Source: Rhodospirillales bacterium
GTDB taxonomy: Bacteria > Pseudomonadota > Alphaproteobacteria > Reyranellales > Reyranellaceae
DNA: 38,310 bases
Reading direction: 5' to 3'
Assembly: GCA_003153415.1 (NCBI GenBank)
Contig: PLYQ01000181.1
Location: 1,093-39,402 of the forward strand
In this document: piece by piece, positions 1-7,880 of the stretch
Numbering within the stretch: position 1 is the first letter of the stretch
Layout of the letters: each line of letters starts with the position of its first letter
The notes under the pieces: model-generated
Databases searched by the model: none
What the model was told of the DNA's origin: nothing
Seen by the model: only the letters and a program-made list of their open reading frames with translations
Position numbers and translations under genes: made by a program

Positions 1-578
1 TCGTCGACCACCGAGGTGAAGCTGTAGAGATAGGAGCCGTCGGCGCGCACCAGCACGGGATCGCTCTGGCTCGCCTCGTCGACATGCTGGGGCCCGCGCA
101 CCAGGTCGTCCCAGCGCACCTCTTCGGAGGCAAGCTTGAAACGCCAGTGCGGCTTGCGGCCCTCGGCCTCGAGCTTTGCCCGTCCAGCGGAATCGAGTTT
201 CAGAGCGGCGCGGTCGTAGACCGGCGGCCGGCCCTGGGCGAGCAGACGCTTGCGCCGGAACTCCAGTTCCTCCGGCGTCTCGTAGCAGGGATAGAGCCGG
301 CCGCTCTCCACCAACCGCTGACGCGCGGCGTCGTAATGCGCCAGCCGGTCGGACTGGCGTTCCTTGATGTCCCAGCCGAGGCCTAACCAGGAGAGATCGC
401 GTTCGATAGCGGCTTCGTACTCCGGCTTGCTGCGCTGACGGTCCGTGTCGTCGAGCCGCAGGATAAAGCGCCCGCCATGCCGGCGCGCGAACAGCCAGTT
501 GAACAAGGCGGCGCGCACGTTGCCGACATGCAGCAACCCGGTCGGGCTCGGCGCAAAACGAACAATGGGGGCGGCCAT
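1..578 (-). CDS. gltX: Glutamyl-tRNA synthetase, N-terminal part (runs off the left edge)
   Basis: Cytosolic class I aminoacyl-tRNA synthetase that charges tRNA(Glu) with glutamate using ATP. The ORF is absent from the supplied track because its stop lies outside the window. I read it on the minus strand from the ATG at 578. The product opens [20 protein letters not shown], which is the family's first block with the HIGH nucleotide-binding signature as HVGN. It continues with [16 protein letters not shown] and, at the window edge, [20 protein letters not shown], all typical of GltX. About 192 residues are present of roughly 450-480. Alphaproteobacteria often carry two gltX paralogues, one of which can charge other tRNAs, and I cannot tell which this is. 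It is divergent from the hydrolase at 654, with 75 bases between the starts. Family assignment is secure. Confidence 0.93.
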   Translation of the reverse strand, partial: MAAPIVRFAPSPTGLLHVGNVRAALFNWLFARRHGGRFILRLDDTDRQRSKPEYEAAIERDLSWLGLGWDIKERQSDRLAHYDAARQRLVESGRLYPCYETPEELEFRRKRLLAQGRPPVYDRAALKLDSAGRAKLEAEGRKPHWRFKLASEEVRWDDLVRGPQHVDEASQSDPVLVRADGSYLYSFTSVVD

Positions 579-604
579 GACCGCCGACTTGTGACGATGG
601 GCCG

Positions 605-633
605 TTGGCGGGTCAAGCTGACTCAGCTAGTGT
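605..633 (+). promoter_or_regulatory. Possible sigma-70-type promoter of the dienelactone hydrolase gene
   Basis: TTGGCG and TAGTGT hexamers separated by 17 bases lie 20 bases upstream of the chosen ATG at 654, in the gap divergent from gltX. The -35 matches the consensus at four of six positions and the -10 keeps the important first TA and last T. This rests on pattern alone. Confidence 0.35.
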
Positions 634-653
634 GCAATCAACAGGGAGGAACC

Positions 654-1370
654 ATGCGGGTCGAAGATATCCCGTACTCCGCCGATGGCGCACGGATGAT
701 CGGCCAATATGCCTTGGACGAGACAAAGGCCGGTAAGCGACCGGGCGTCCTCGTCTGCCATGAAGGGAATGGGCTCAACGACCACACCAAGAAGATCGCT
801 CAGCGCCAGGCGTCGCTCGGTTATGCCGCCTTCGCCATCGACTATTACGGCGGCGGCAAGCCGCTCGCCAACCCGGCCGACTCGAGATTGCACATCCCGC
901 CCTGGCTCGCCGATCCGACCGGCATTCGGCTGCGGGGCAATGCCGCGCTGGCCACGCTCGCGGCCCAGAAGGAAGTCGATCCGGCGCGCCTTGCTGCCAT
1001 TGGTTACTGCTTCGGCGGCACGACGTCGCTAGAGATCGGACGCAGCGGCGCCGATGTGAAGACGATCGTCGGCTTCCATTCGGGCCTGGGCACCGCGCGG
1101 CCGCACGATGCGAAGAACATCAAGGCCAAGGTGCTGGTCTGCATCGGCGCCGACGATCCCATCATTCCGCCCGAGCAGCGTGCCGCCTTCGAGACCGAGA
1201 TGACAGCAGCCGGCGTCGACTGGCGCCTGCAGCTCTACGGCGGCGCCGGCCACAGCTTCGCCAACCCCGCCGCCGATACCTGGGGCAGGCCGGGCTTCTT
1301 CTTTCACGAGGCGACCGACAGGCGGTCATGGAACGCCATGGTCGAACTGTTCAATGAAACACTGAAATAG
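654..1370 (+). CDS. Dienelactone hydrolase family protein
   Basis: A 238-residue alpha/beta hydrolase of the dienelactone hydrolase (carboxymethylenebutenolidase) family. Characterised members open cyclic dienelactones in chloroaromatic degradation, but many relatives act on other esters. The Cys-Asp-His triad is visible: the nucleophile in GYCFGG near residue 123, the acid in GADDPI, and the histidine in GAGHSF. The early CHEGNGLNDH block fits the family. There is no signal peptide, so it is cytosolic. The track ORF opens at 477, but that extension is antisense to gltX. The ATG at 654 follows AGGGAGGA and gives the usual family length. The gene is 25 bases upstream of a Bug-type binding protein and may be cotranscribed with it. 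That hints at use of an imported acid or lactone, but the substrate cannot be read from sequence. Confidence 0.88.
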   Translation: MRVEDIPYSADGARMIGQYALDETKAGKRPGVLVCHEGNGLNDHTKKIAQRQASLGYAAFAIDYYGGGKPLANPADSRLHIPPWLADPTGIRLRGNAALATLAAQKEVDPARLAAIGYCFGGTTSLEIGRSGADVKTIVGFHSGLGTARPHDAKNIKAKVLVCIGADDPIIPPEQRAAFETEMTAAGVDWRLQLYGGAGHSFANPAADTWGRPGFFFHEATDRRSWNAMVELFNETLK

Positions 1371-1395
1371 GAGACGACAAGCAGGGAGTCATAAA

Positions 1396-2370
1396 ATGAA
1401 ACGCCGTCATCTACTTGCCGCTGGACTCGGCGCGCTCGCCACACCGGCTATTGTGCGGGCCAACACCAAGTATCCAGACCGCACCATCCGCCTCATCGTG
1501 CCGTTCCCGGCCGGCGGGGCCACCGACATCGTCGGCCGCATGTTCGCCGACAAATTGACCCATCAGCTCGGCCAGACCGTAATCATCGAAAACAAGAGCG
1601 GCGCCGCGGGCTCGATCGGCGCCATGGAAGTCAAGAGCGCCAAGCCCGACGGCTACACGCTCCTGGTCGCGACCTCGTCGACGCACGCCATCAACCCGAC
1701 CGCATTCGTCCATCCTCCCTACGACCCGATCAAAGACTTCACGCCGATCAGCTCGGTCTGCGTCAATCCGCTGGTATTCTTCACCAACCCTGCGCTGCCG
1801 CCCTCGATAATGGAGGTGGTTCAGCTGATGAAGAAGAATCCCGGGAAATATTCCTACGGTTCGGCAGGCGTCGGCAGCATCATTCACCTCGCCGCGGAAT
1901 ACCTCAAACGTTCGGTCGGCGGCATGGACGTAGTGCATGTGCCGTACAAGGGCGGCGCGCCGGCCATACAGGACACGATAGCGGGCAATATCGCCTGGAG
2001 CATGGAGACCTTCAGTACGACGCTGCCGCTGCACCGCGCCGGCAAGCTGCGTATTCTGGCCTTCTGCCATTCCAAACGTGCCGGCATCGCGCCCGAGATC
2101 CCGACCATGATCGAGGCGGGTGTGAAGGACTACGAGGCCTACACTTTCAGTCTCATCCTGGGTCCGGCCGGTCTGCCGCCCGATGTCGTGGACACGCTCG
2201 ACAAGGCCAGCCGCCAGGTGATGGCCGACCCCACAACCAGCAAATTCCTCGAGGGTAACGCCGCCATTCCGATGCCGGACACCACGCCCGAGCGCACGGC
2301 GCAGTTCATCAAGGACGAGCTCGCCAAGTGGGCGCCGATCATCCGCGATGCCAACGTCAAGATCGCTTAG
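1396..2370 (+). CDS. Bug/TctC-family periplasmic solute-binding protein, copy 1
   Basis: A 324-residue periplasmic binding protein of the Bug family, the extracytoplasmic receptor type of tripartite tricarboxylate transporters, which captures carboxylates or related small molecules. The N-terminus MKRRHLLAAGLGALA ending in VRA looks like an export signal with a twin-arginine flavour. Family motifs follow: YPDRTIRLIVPFPAGGATD near residue 26, ENKSGAAGSIG near 65, KPDGYTLL near 83 and VVHVPYKGG near 179. Length is normal. A GGGAG ribosome site precedes the ATG. No TctA or TctB membrane partners are nearby, which is common because Bug proteins are amplified as orphans. It is followed by a 72%-identical paralogue, and a strong hairpin lies between them. 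The ligand is unknown. Confidence 0.93.
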   Translation: MKRRHLLAAGLGALATPAIVRANTKYPDRTIRLIVPFPAGGATDIVGRMFADKLTHQLGQTVIIENKSGAAGSIGAMEVKSAKPDGYTLLVATSSTHAINPTAFVHPPYDPIKDFTPISSVCVNPLVFFTNPALPPSIMEVVQLMKKNPGKYSYGSAGVGSIIHLAAEYLKRSVGGMDVVHVPYKGGAPAIQDTIAGNIAWSMETFSTTLPLHRAGKLRILAFCHSKRAGIAPEIPTMIEAGVKDYEAYTFSLILGPAGLPPDVVDTLDKASRQVMADPTTSKFLEGNAAIPMPDTTPERTAQFIKDELAKWAPIIRDANVKIA

Positions 2371-2379
2371 CAATACTCG

Positions 2380-2407
2380 GCGCGTCGGGTAGCAGGCCCC
2401 GACGCGC
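2380..2407 (+). terminator. Hairpin between the two Bug genes; terminator or processing stem
   Basis: GCGCGTCGGG and CCCGACGCGC form a perfect 10-bp stem with an 8-base loop, starting ten bases after the stop codon of the first Bug gene. There is no T tract, so it is not a textbook intrinsic terminator. It could attenuate read-through or stabilise the upstream message, giving the two receptors different levels. Confidence 0.55.
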
Positions 2408-2456
2408 ATCGGCCGGGGGTCGTGTTAGTAGTGCCATGTAAACTGGGAGTCTTTGA

Positions 2457-3431
2457 ATGAAACGTCGTCATCTACTCGCCGCCGGCCTCGGCACCCTCGC
2501 CGCGCCCGGCATCGTTCGGGCCGAAGGCAAATATCCGGAAAGGACGATCCGCCTCGTGGTGCCGTTCCCGCCTGGCGGACCGACGGACACCATCGGCCGC
2601 ATGACCGCCGAGAGGCTGACGGGGCTGCTCGGCCAGACCGTGATCGTCGACAACAAGTCGGGTGCAGCCGGCTCGATCGGCGCCATGGAAGTCAAGAACG
2701 CCAAGCCGGACGGCTACACCTTCCTGTTCGCGACGTCCTCCACGCACGCCATCAATCCGACCGCCTTCGTCAAGCCGCCCTACGATCCGATCAAGGATTT
2801 CACGCCGATCTCGTCGATCTGCGTCAATCCGGCGGTGCTCGTGACACATCCCTCCATGCCGGATTCGGTGGCGGGGCTGGTCGACTTGATGAAGAAAAGC
2901 CCCGGCAGATATTCATATGCGTCGTCCGGCATCGGCAGCATTCTCCACCTTGCCGGCGAATACTTCAAAAAAGAGGTCGGCGGCATGGACGTGGTGCACG
3001 TGCCCTACAAGGGTTCGGGTCCGGCCCTGCAGGATCTGCTGGCCGGCAATGTCGCCTGGATGTTCGAGACGTTCGGCACAACCCTGCAGCAGCATCGTGC
3101 CGGCAAGATGCGAATCCTGGGATTCGCCAACGCCACGCGTGCCGCGATCGCGCCGGATATCCCGACGATGTCGGAGGCCGGCGTGACGGGATACGAAGCC
3201 TATACCTTCAACCTCATCCTCGGGCCCGCCGGACTGCCCCAGCCGATCGTCGATACGATCGACCAGGCCTCGCGCAAGATCATGGCCGACAAGACCGTCA
3301 TCAAGTTTCTGGAAGACATCGCTGCCGTCCCGGCGACCGACACCTCGCCCGAGCGCACGGCGCGATTCATCAGGGGCGAACTTGCCAAGTGGGCGCCAAT
3401 TATCCGCGCCGCCGACGTCAAGATCGAGTAG
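2457..3431 (+). CDS. Bug/TctC-family periplasmic solute-binding protein, copy 2
   Basis: A 324-residue paralogue of the preceding gene. The two align without a gap over their whole length, and I count 234 identical residues (72%). They share the signal sequence MKRRHLLAAGLG, the NKSGAAGSIGAMEVK block, the STHAINPTAFV block and the GGMDVVHVPYKG block. Differences cluster in the stretch after CVNP (residues 126-142) and around residues 221-230, parts of the fold that may line the ligand cleft or hinge. The leaders are also alike, both having GGGAGTC about ten bases before ATG. It is therefore an in-place tandem duplication that has diverged, presumably toward a different ligand or affinity. No membrane transporter subunits are linked. 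Confidence 0.93.
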   Translation: MKRRHLLAAGLGTLAAPGIVRAEGKYPERTIRLVVPFPPGGPTDTIGRMTAERLTGLLGQTVIVDNKSGAAGSIGAMEVKNAKPDGYTFLFATSSTHAINPTAFVKPPYDPIKDFTPISSICVNPAVLVTHPSMPDSVAGLVDLMKKSPGRYSYASSGIGSILHLAGEYFKKEVGGMDVVHVPYKGSGPALQDLLAGNVAWMFETFGTTLQQHRAGKMRILGFANATRAAIAPDIPTMSEAGVTGYEAYTFNLILGPAGLPQPIVDTIDQASRKIMADKTVIKFLEDIAAVPATDTSPERTARFIRGELAKWAPIIRAADVKIE

Positions 3432-3437
3432 TGCCGC

Positions 3438-3845
3438 TCAGCGCGTGGCGGGCGGAGGAGGAGTCGTGACGCCGCTCGGCATCGGAGATGCAGCACCCGG
3501 CCCGGCACCTACGCCAGCCCCGGCGCCTTCGCTCGGAGTGGCGATCGCGCCGGGCGCAGCGGTACCCGTGCTGCTGATGTAGTAACCGGCCACAGCGTTG
3601 GAGGTCGCCTTGACGTCCTTGTCCATCTTGGCCGGCACGTCGACCATGCCGATGCGCTGGCCCTTGCCGTCGAGGCGATAGCCTTCGGCATCGAGGACAT
3701 AGTTCTCGTTGTCGATGCGCAGGCCGTCCGGCGCGACGCGGTAGGCCGGCGGTGTCTTGACGAGGTTGTATTCGGGCACGGGTTGGTTGCAGGCGCAGAT
3801 CGCCACGGCAATCGATGTCAGGACAATCAAGCGAACAGCAGCCAT
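3438..3845 (-). CDS. Small proline/glycine-rich lipoprotein of unknown function
   Basis: A 135-residue protein with an N-terminal hydrophobic segment (MAAVRLIVLTSIAVAICAC) whose ICAC sequence can serve as a lipobox with the lipidated cysteine at 19. The middle has a repeated pattern, GLRIDNENYVLDAEGYRLDG followed by KGQRIG, which resembles a short degenerate repeat of the form G-x-R-I/L-D. The tail is low-complexity Ala/Gly/Pro (GAGAGVGAGPGAAS, TTPPPP). The track ORF extends upstream to 4151, but that part is antisense to the acyl-CoA ligase; the ATG at 3845 starts the signal sequence. It converges with the second Bug gene, with six bases between the stops. I do not recognise a named family. 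An envelope location is inferred from the lipobox only. Confidence 0.7.
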   Translation of the reverse strand: MAAVRLIVLTSIAVAICACNQPVPEYNLVKTPPAYRVAPDGLRIDNENYVLDAEGYRLDGKGQRIGMVDVPAKMDKDVKATSNAVAGYYISSTGTAAPGAIATPSEGAGAGVGAGPGAASPMPSGVTTPPPPATR

Positions 3846-3919
3846 TGCAATCCCCCCGGGGCGGTCGAGGGCATTATAGCGGCAATCGTGGCCGCCGCTA
3901 AAGGCCTCGTTGGACGCGG

Positions 3920-5611
3920 TCAGGCGGCTTTCTTCAGGGCCCCGTCGCGCAACTCGCGTCGCAGGATCTTGCCAACGTTGCTCTTGGGCAGCTCGTCGCG
4001 GAATTCGATGTATTTCGGCCGCTTGTAGCCGGTGAACTCCTTGGCGCAGTAGGCCGCCAGCGCCTCCTTGGTGAGGCCGGGATCCCGTTTCACTACGAAC
4101 AGCATGACGGCTTCGCCGGAATTGGCATCGGGCACGCCGACCGCAGCGCACTCAAGCACGCCCGGATGATTGGCCACTACCGCCTCGATCTCGGTGGGGA
4201 ACACCTTGAAGCCCGAGACCGAGATCATGTCCTTCTTGCGATCGACGATCTTTATATAGCCCCGCGCGTCCATCTCGCCGATGTCGCCCGACTTGAAGAA
4301 GCCATCCGGCGTCATGACCTTGGCCGTCTCTTCGGGCTGCTGCCAGTAATCCCGCATGACCTGCGGCCCGCGGATCGCGATCTCGCCCGGTTCACCCAGC
4401 TTCACGTCGTGGCCCTGATCGTCGAGGATGCGGATCTCGACATTGGGCAGCGGCAGGCCGATCGAGCCGGTGTATTCCAGCGAGTCGGTGGGATTGCAGG
4501 TGACGCCGGCCGAGGTTTCGCTGAGGCCGTAGCCTTCGACGATCGGGCAGCCGGTGACGGCGAGCCACTTCTTCGCGACGGCTTCCTGCACGGCCATGCC
4601 GCCGCCGTTGGAAATGGCGAGGCCCGAGAAATCGAGCCCGGCAAAATCAGGCTGGTTTAACAGCCCGTTGAACAGCGTGTTCACGCCGGGAAAGATATTG
4701 ATTCGGTACTTCGACAGTTCCTTCACCGTGCCCTTCATGTCGCGCGGATTGGGAATGAGGATGTTGAGCGCGCCGGTCCGCATGCCCAAAAGCCCGCAGG
4801 TGACGAAGGCGAAGACGTGATAGAGCGGCAACGCGCAGACGATGTTGAACTGGCCGGTCAGATGCTTGCGCTTGAGGCCGGGCTGCATCCAGGCTTCCGA
4901 AGCCAGCAGGTTGGCGACGATGGTGTGGTGGAGCAGCGTTGCGCCCTTGGCGATGCCGGTCGTGCCGCCGGTATACTGCAGCACCGCCACGTCGTCGGGA
5001 CCGAGATCGGGACGATCCAGCGTGAGCGAACGGCCTGCTGCGATCACATCGTTGAACGCGACATTTCCCGGCAGCGACCAGGCCGGGATCATCTTCTGCA
5101 CCCTGCGGACGACGAAGTTGACGATCAGCCCCTTGGGAAATCCCAGCAGGTCGCCGAGCGACGCCACGACCACGTGCTCGACCGGCGTGGGGCCGGCGAT
5201 CGCCTGCTGCAGCGTGGACGCGAAGTTCTCCAGCACGATCACCGCCTCGGCGCCGGAGTCCTTCAACTGATGCTCGAGCTCGCGCGCGGTGTAGAGCGGG
5301 TTGACGTTGACGGCGATGAAGCCCGCCCGCAGCACCGCCGCGACGGCGACGGGATACTGCAGCACGTTGGGCATCATGATTGCCACGCGCGCGCCACGCC
5401 TCAAGCCCCTGCCCTGTAGCCAGGCGCCAAGCGCGCGCGATAGCTCGTCGATCTCGCCGAAGGTCAGCGCCTTGCCCATGCAGACATAGGCCTTGGCGTC
5501 GCGATACTTGGCGAAGCTCTCCTCGATCAGCGCCACGACGCTGGGATAGACCGACGGATCGATGTCCGCCGGCACGCCCGGCGGATAATTTTTTAGCCAG
5601 AAGCGGTCCAT
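3920..5611 (-). CDS. Long-chain fatty-acid--CoA ligase (FadD-like)
   Basis: A 563-residue member of the ANL adenylating superfamily that activates fatty or other carboxylic acids to acyl-CoA through an acyl-AMP intermediate. Visible motifs are the phosphate-binding loop QYTGGTTGIAKGATL near residue 212, EGYGLSET near 360, and the long C-terminal signature GDIGEMDARGYIKIVDRKKD followed by MISVSGFKVFPTEIE. The catalytic lysine region PKSNVGKILRREL lies near the end. The track start at 5632 is a GTG; the ATG at 5611 follows GGGGGAG and opens MDRFWLKNYPPGVP, a typical FadD N-terminus. The nearby phasin suggests a link between fatty-acid activation and polyhydroxyalkanoate metabolism, but they are not in one operon. 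Chain-length preference is not readable. Confidence 0.93.
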   Translation of the reverse strand: MDRFWLKNYPPGVPADIDPSVYPSVVALIEESFAKYRDAKAYVCMGKALTFGEIDELSRALGAWLQGRGLRRGARVAIMMPNVLQYPVAVAAVLRAGFIAVNVNPLYTARELEHQLKDSGAEAVIVLENFASTLQQAIAGPTPVEHVVVASLGDLLGFPKGLIVNFVVRRVQKMIPAWSLPGNVAFNDVIAAGRSLTLDRPDLGPDDVAVLQYTGGTTGIAKGATLLHHTIVANLLASEAWMQPGLKRKHLTGQFNIVCALPLYHVFAFVTCGLLGMRTGALNILIPNPRDMKGTVKELSKYRINIFPGVNTLFNGLLNQPDFAGLDFSGLAISNGGGMAVQEAVAKKWLAVTGCPIVEGYGLSETSAGVTCNPTDSLEYTGSIGLPLPNVEIRILDDQGHDVKLGEPGEIAIRGPQVMRDYWQQPEETAKVMTPDGFFKSGDIGEMDARGYIKIVDRKKDMISVSGFKVFPTEIEAVVANHPGVLECAAVGVPDANSGEAVMLFVVKRDPGLTKEALAAYCAKEFTGYKRPKYIEFRDELPKSNVGKILRRELRDGALKKAA

Positions 5612-5672
5612 GCGGGCTCCCCCTGCAAACACGTCACCAATGCACTATAGTCGGCAACAAAGGGAGGTGAAC

Positions 5673-6113
5673 ATGGCCGTTCAAATATTGCGCAAGGAAG
5701 AAAGCGGTAATCCACGGACGATGGAGGAGGCGCTCAAGCTGATAAAGCACGTCGAGTCGCTGTTCATGCCGTGGAACATCCCGGCCCTCGCCGACGGATT
5801 CACCGAGGATTGCGTGGTGCGTTTCGGCAACGTGCCCGAATTCCGCGGCCGGGAGGCGGTCCGCGCGTTCTTCACAGCGCGCAGCGCGAAGCAACGGAAC
5901 TACCGGCTGACCAAGCAATTGCGCTCGCTCGCCGGCGACATGCTGACGAACGTGTGGAACGGCACCTGGGAAGATGCAGAAACCGGCGCGCCGATGAAAG
6001 GCTTCGGCATCGAGGTCTGGGTGATGCAGGATGGAAAGATCGCGGTCTGGGAAGCCGCCTTCAATGTCGGCCGCGCCGATCAGACGACCAGCGTGGTCGA
6101 CCTGCTACGCTAG
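5673..6113 (+). CDS. NTF2-like / SnoaL-fold protein
   Basis: A 146-residue single-domain protein with the pattern of the nuclear transport factor 2-like superfamily. A helical N-terminus (EALKLIKHVESLFMPWNIPALADGF) is followed by DCVVRFGNVPEFRGREAVRAFF and strands ending in WVMQDGKIAVWEAAFNVG. Such cone-shaped folds serve as small enzymes (isomerases, cyclases, dehydratases) or binding proteins, and no activity can be assigned here. The ATG at 5673 has an excellent AAGGGAGGTGA site; the track's earlier start is in the divergent promoter region. It is divergent from the acyl-CoA ligase, with 61 bases between starts. Those bases hold the palindrome ACTATAGT, which could serve as a -10 element in either direction. 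Its stop abuts the stop of the phasin gene on the other strand. Confidence 0.8.
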   Translation: MAVQILRKEESGNPRTMEEALKLIKHVESLFMPWNIPALADGFTEDCVVRFGNVPEFRGREAVRAFFTARSAKQRNYRLTKQLRSLAGDMLTNVWNGTWEDAETGAPMKGFGIEVWVMQDGKIAVWEAAFNVGRADQTTSVVDLLR

Positions 6114-6536
6114 CTACTTCTTCTCCAGACCCGAGCGGATCTCCTCGTAGGACTCCTGCATGCGCTCGTGGATGATCTTGAGGGAGTCGTTGCCCGACTT
6201 CTGCACCAGCTCGGCAAGGTCGCGAGTGTTGGCGATGGCGGCCTCCATCGCCTTTTTGGCGAACTCGGCCTGCTTGGCGAAGATGTCCTGGGGCGCACCC
6301 GTGGGCTTGTAGTCCTGGGCCATCGCGGTGATGTCCTTGACCGCTGATTCGAAGATCTCGCGCTGCTTGGCCGCGATCGCCGTGGCGCCGCTCGCCATCG
6401 CCTGCCAGGAGCGCGTCATCGCGTCGAGATTTTTCTGATGGTGCTCCATGATCCTGGTCATGTCGAAGGACGGGACCTTGAGCTGCTCTCCGAGCTTTTG
6501 GAACATGTCCATGAAGTTCTGTGGTGCATCGGCCAT
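6114..6536 (-). CDS. Phasin family protein
   Basis: A 140-residue, almost wholly helical, alanine- and lysine-rich protein matching the phasin pattern: FMDMFQKLGEQLKVPSFDMTRIMEHHQKNLDA, then AANKQREI-like repeats (AIAAKQREIFES) and a C-terminal amphipathic helix (MQESYEEIRSGLEKK). Phasins coat polyhydroxyalkanoate granules in the cytoplasm, limiting their size and shielding other proteins. There is no signal peptide or membrane span. The start ATG is preceded by AGCAGGAGG. It lies 19 bases downstream of the DUF445 gene on the same strand and may be cotranscribed with it. No PHA synthase is in the window. Confidence 0.85.
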   Translation of the reverse strand: MADAPQNFMDMFQKLGEQLKVPSFDMTRIMEHHQKNLDAMTRSWQAMASGATAIAAKQREIFESAVKDITAMAQDYKPTGAPQDIFAKQAEFAKKAMEAAIANTRDLAELVQKSGNDSLKIIHERMQESYEEIRSGLEKK

Positions 6537-6555
6537 GCGAACCTCCTGCTGTCGA

Positions 6556-7836
6556 TCAGAACTGGAGCTTCAACCCCTGCTCGAGCGCGTGCAAGACCAA
6601 TCCGGCCAGCCCGCCGATCATGGCACCATTGAAACGGATATATTGCAGGTCCGCTCCGACGGTAAGTTCGATGCGGCCGATCAGCATGTCGATGTCCCAG
6701 GATTTCACCTGGTCGGCGATGAAGCGGCCGACGCCGCTCTTCTGGCTCTGCACGAAATCGCCCAGCACGCGGACCATGCCACGGTTGATCTCGGCGCGGA
6801 TCGCCGGATCGCGCGACAGTTGCCCGCCGATATCGACCAGCATGGCCTCGAGTTCGCGCCGGACCTGCGAGTCCGCGCTCACGGCGTCGTGCTCGAGGAA
6901 CGAACGCAGGCTGTCCCACGCGCCTTCCGCCAGCTTGACGATCTCCGGCCGCGCCAGCAGGTCGCTCTTCAGCGCCTGCGCCCGCCGCGCAAAATCCTTG
7001 GATGTCCGTAGGCGCTGGATGAAGCTTGTCACGAAACCGTCGAACTCGCGGCGCAGCGGATGCTCCGGATCGCCACGCGCCTCCTCGATGAAAGCCGTCG
7101 CCGAGGCCACGATCTTGCGCAGGAGATAGGCGTCGGAGCGAAACACGTTAAACAGCGCAGGCAGCTCCTTGCGGATCTTCTCGCGCATTGCGTCGAGTGC
7201 CTCCTGGTTGGTCAGCAGCTTCTCCAGCGCGCCTAAAAGCTCGTTCAGCAGACGCTGGTGCCGTCCCTTCTCCGTGATCGCCGTCAAAAGACCGGCCGCC
7301 AGAGGTGCCAGCTCGATCCTCTCGAGCTCCACCTTGACTCGCTCGCCGATGAAGGAGCGCAGACCCGACTGGTCGATGGCGGTCAAAGTCTGCGGCAGGA
7401 GCTTCAACACGAAGTCGGCCAGTGCCGCACTGCGGTCGCGGTCGGACAGCCAGTCGGCCATCAAGGCGGCGAAATCGACCTCGCCGAGTTTCTTGTCGAC
7501 GGCCTCAGGAGCGAGGAAATTGGTTTCGACGAAGGTGCCGAGATTGTCGGCAATGCGCTGGTGGTTGCGCGGAATGATCGCGGTGTGCGGGATCGGCAGG
7601 CCGAGCGGGCGGCGGAACAGCGCCACCACGGCATACCAGTCGGCGAGCCCGCCCACGGTCGCGGCCGCGGCAAAGGACGCGACGTAGCCCCAGGCCCAAT
7701 GCATCGGTTCGAAATGGCGGGCCACCACGAACAGGCTCGCCGTGGCGACCAGCACCAGGGTCGCCGCCAGCTTGATGCGACGGAGCACGCGGGCGCGATC
7801 CGCATCGCGGGTCTCGCGGGGGGAAGCGTCGTCCAT
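6556..7836 (-). CDS. DUF445 family membrane protein
   Basis: A 426-residue protein matching DUF445. Near the N-terminus a hydrophobic segment (residues 24-43, IKLAATLVLVATASLFVVAR) is followed by a second one in WGYVASFAAAATVGGLADWYAVVALFRRPLG. Next comes the hallmark PIPHTAIIPRNHQRIADNLGTFVETNFL. A long charged helical region of some 300 residues follows, then a final hydrophobic helix near residue 400 (FNGAMIGGLAGLVLHAL). The topology suggests an inner-membrane protein with a large soluble coiled domain. Function of the family is not established. Length is typical. It is divergent from the dehydrogenase at 7881 across a 44-base gap and upstream of the phasin. Confidence 0.88.
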   Translation of the reverse strand: MDDASPRETRDADRARVLRRIKLAATLVLVATASLFVVARHFEPMHWAWGYVASFAAAATVGGLADWYAVVALFRRPLGLPIPHTAIIPRNHQRIADNLGTFVETNFLAPEAVDKKLGEVDFAALMADWLSDRDRSAALADFVLKLLPQTLTAIDQSGLRSFIGERVKVELERIELAPLAAGLLTAITEKGRHQRLLNELLGALEKLLTNQEALDAMREKIRKELPALFNVFRSDAYLLRKIVASATAFIEEARGDPEHPLRREFDGFVTSFIQRLRTSKDFARRAQALKSDLLARPEIVKLAEGAWDSLRSFLEHDAVSADSQVRRELEAMLVDIGGQLSRDPAIRAEINRGMVRVLGDFVQSQKSGVGRFIADQVKSWDIDMLIGRIELTVGADLQYIRFNGAMIGGLAGLVLHALEQGLKLQF

Positions 7837-7880
7837 TCTGTCGTATATAGTCAGCCCAACGGACTTTTGCGGGGGAAATC

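Noticed and set aside
1411-2409. 332-residue minus-strand ORF opposite the first Bug gene
   Set aside because: Mirror frame of a clear binding protein; composition (Arg/Gly/His/Asp) is that of a shadow.
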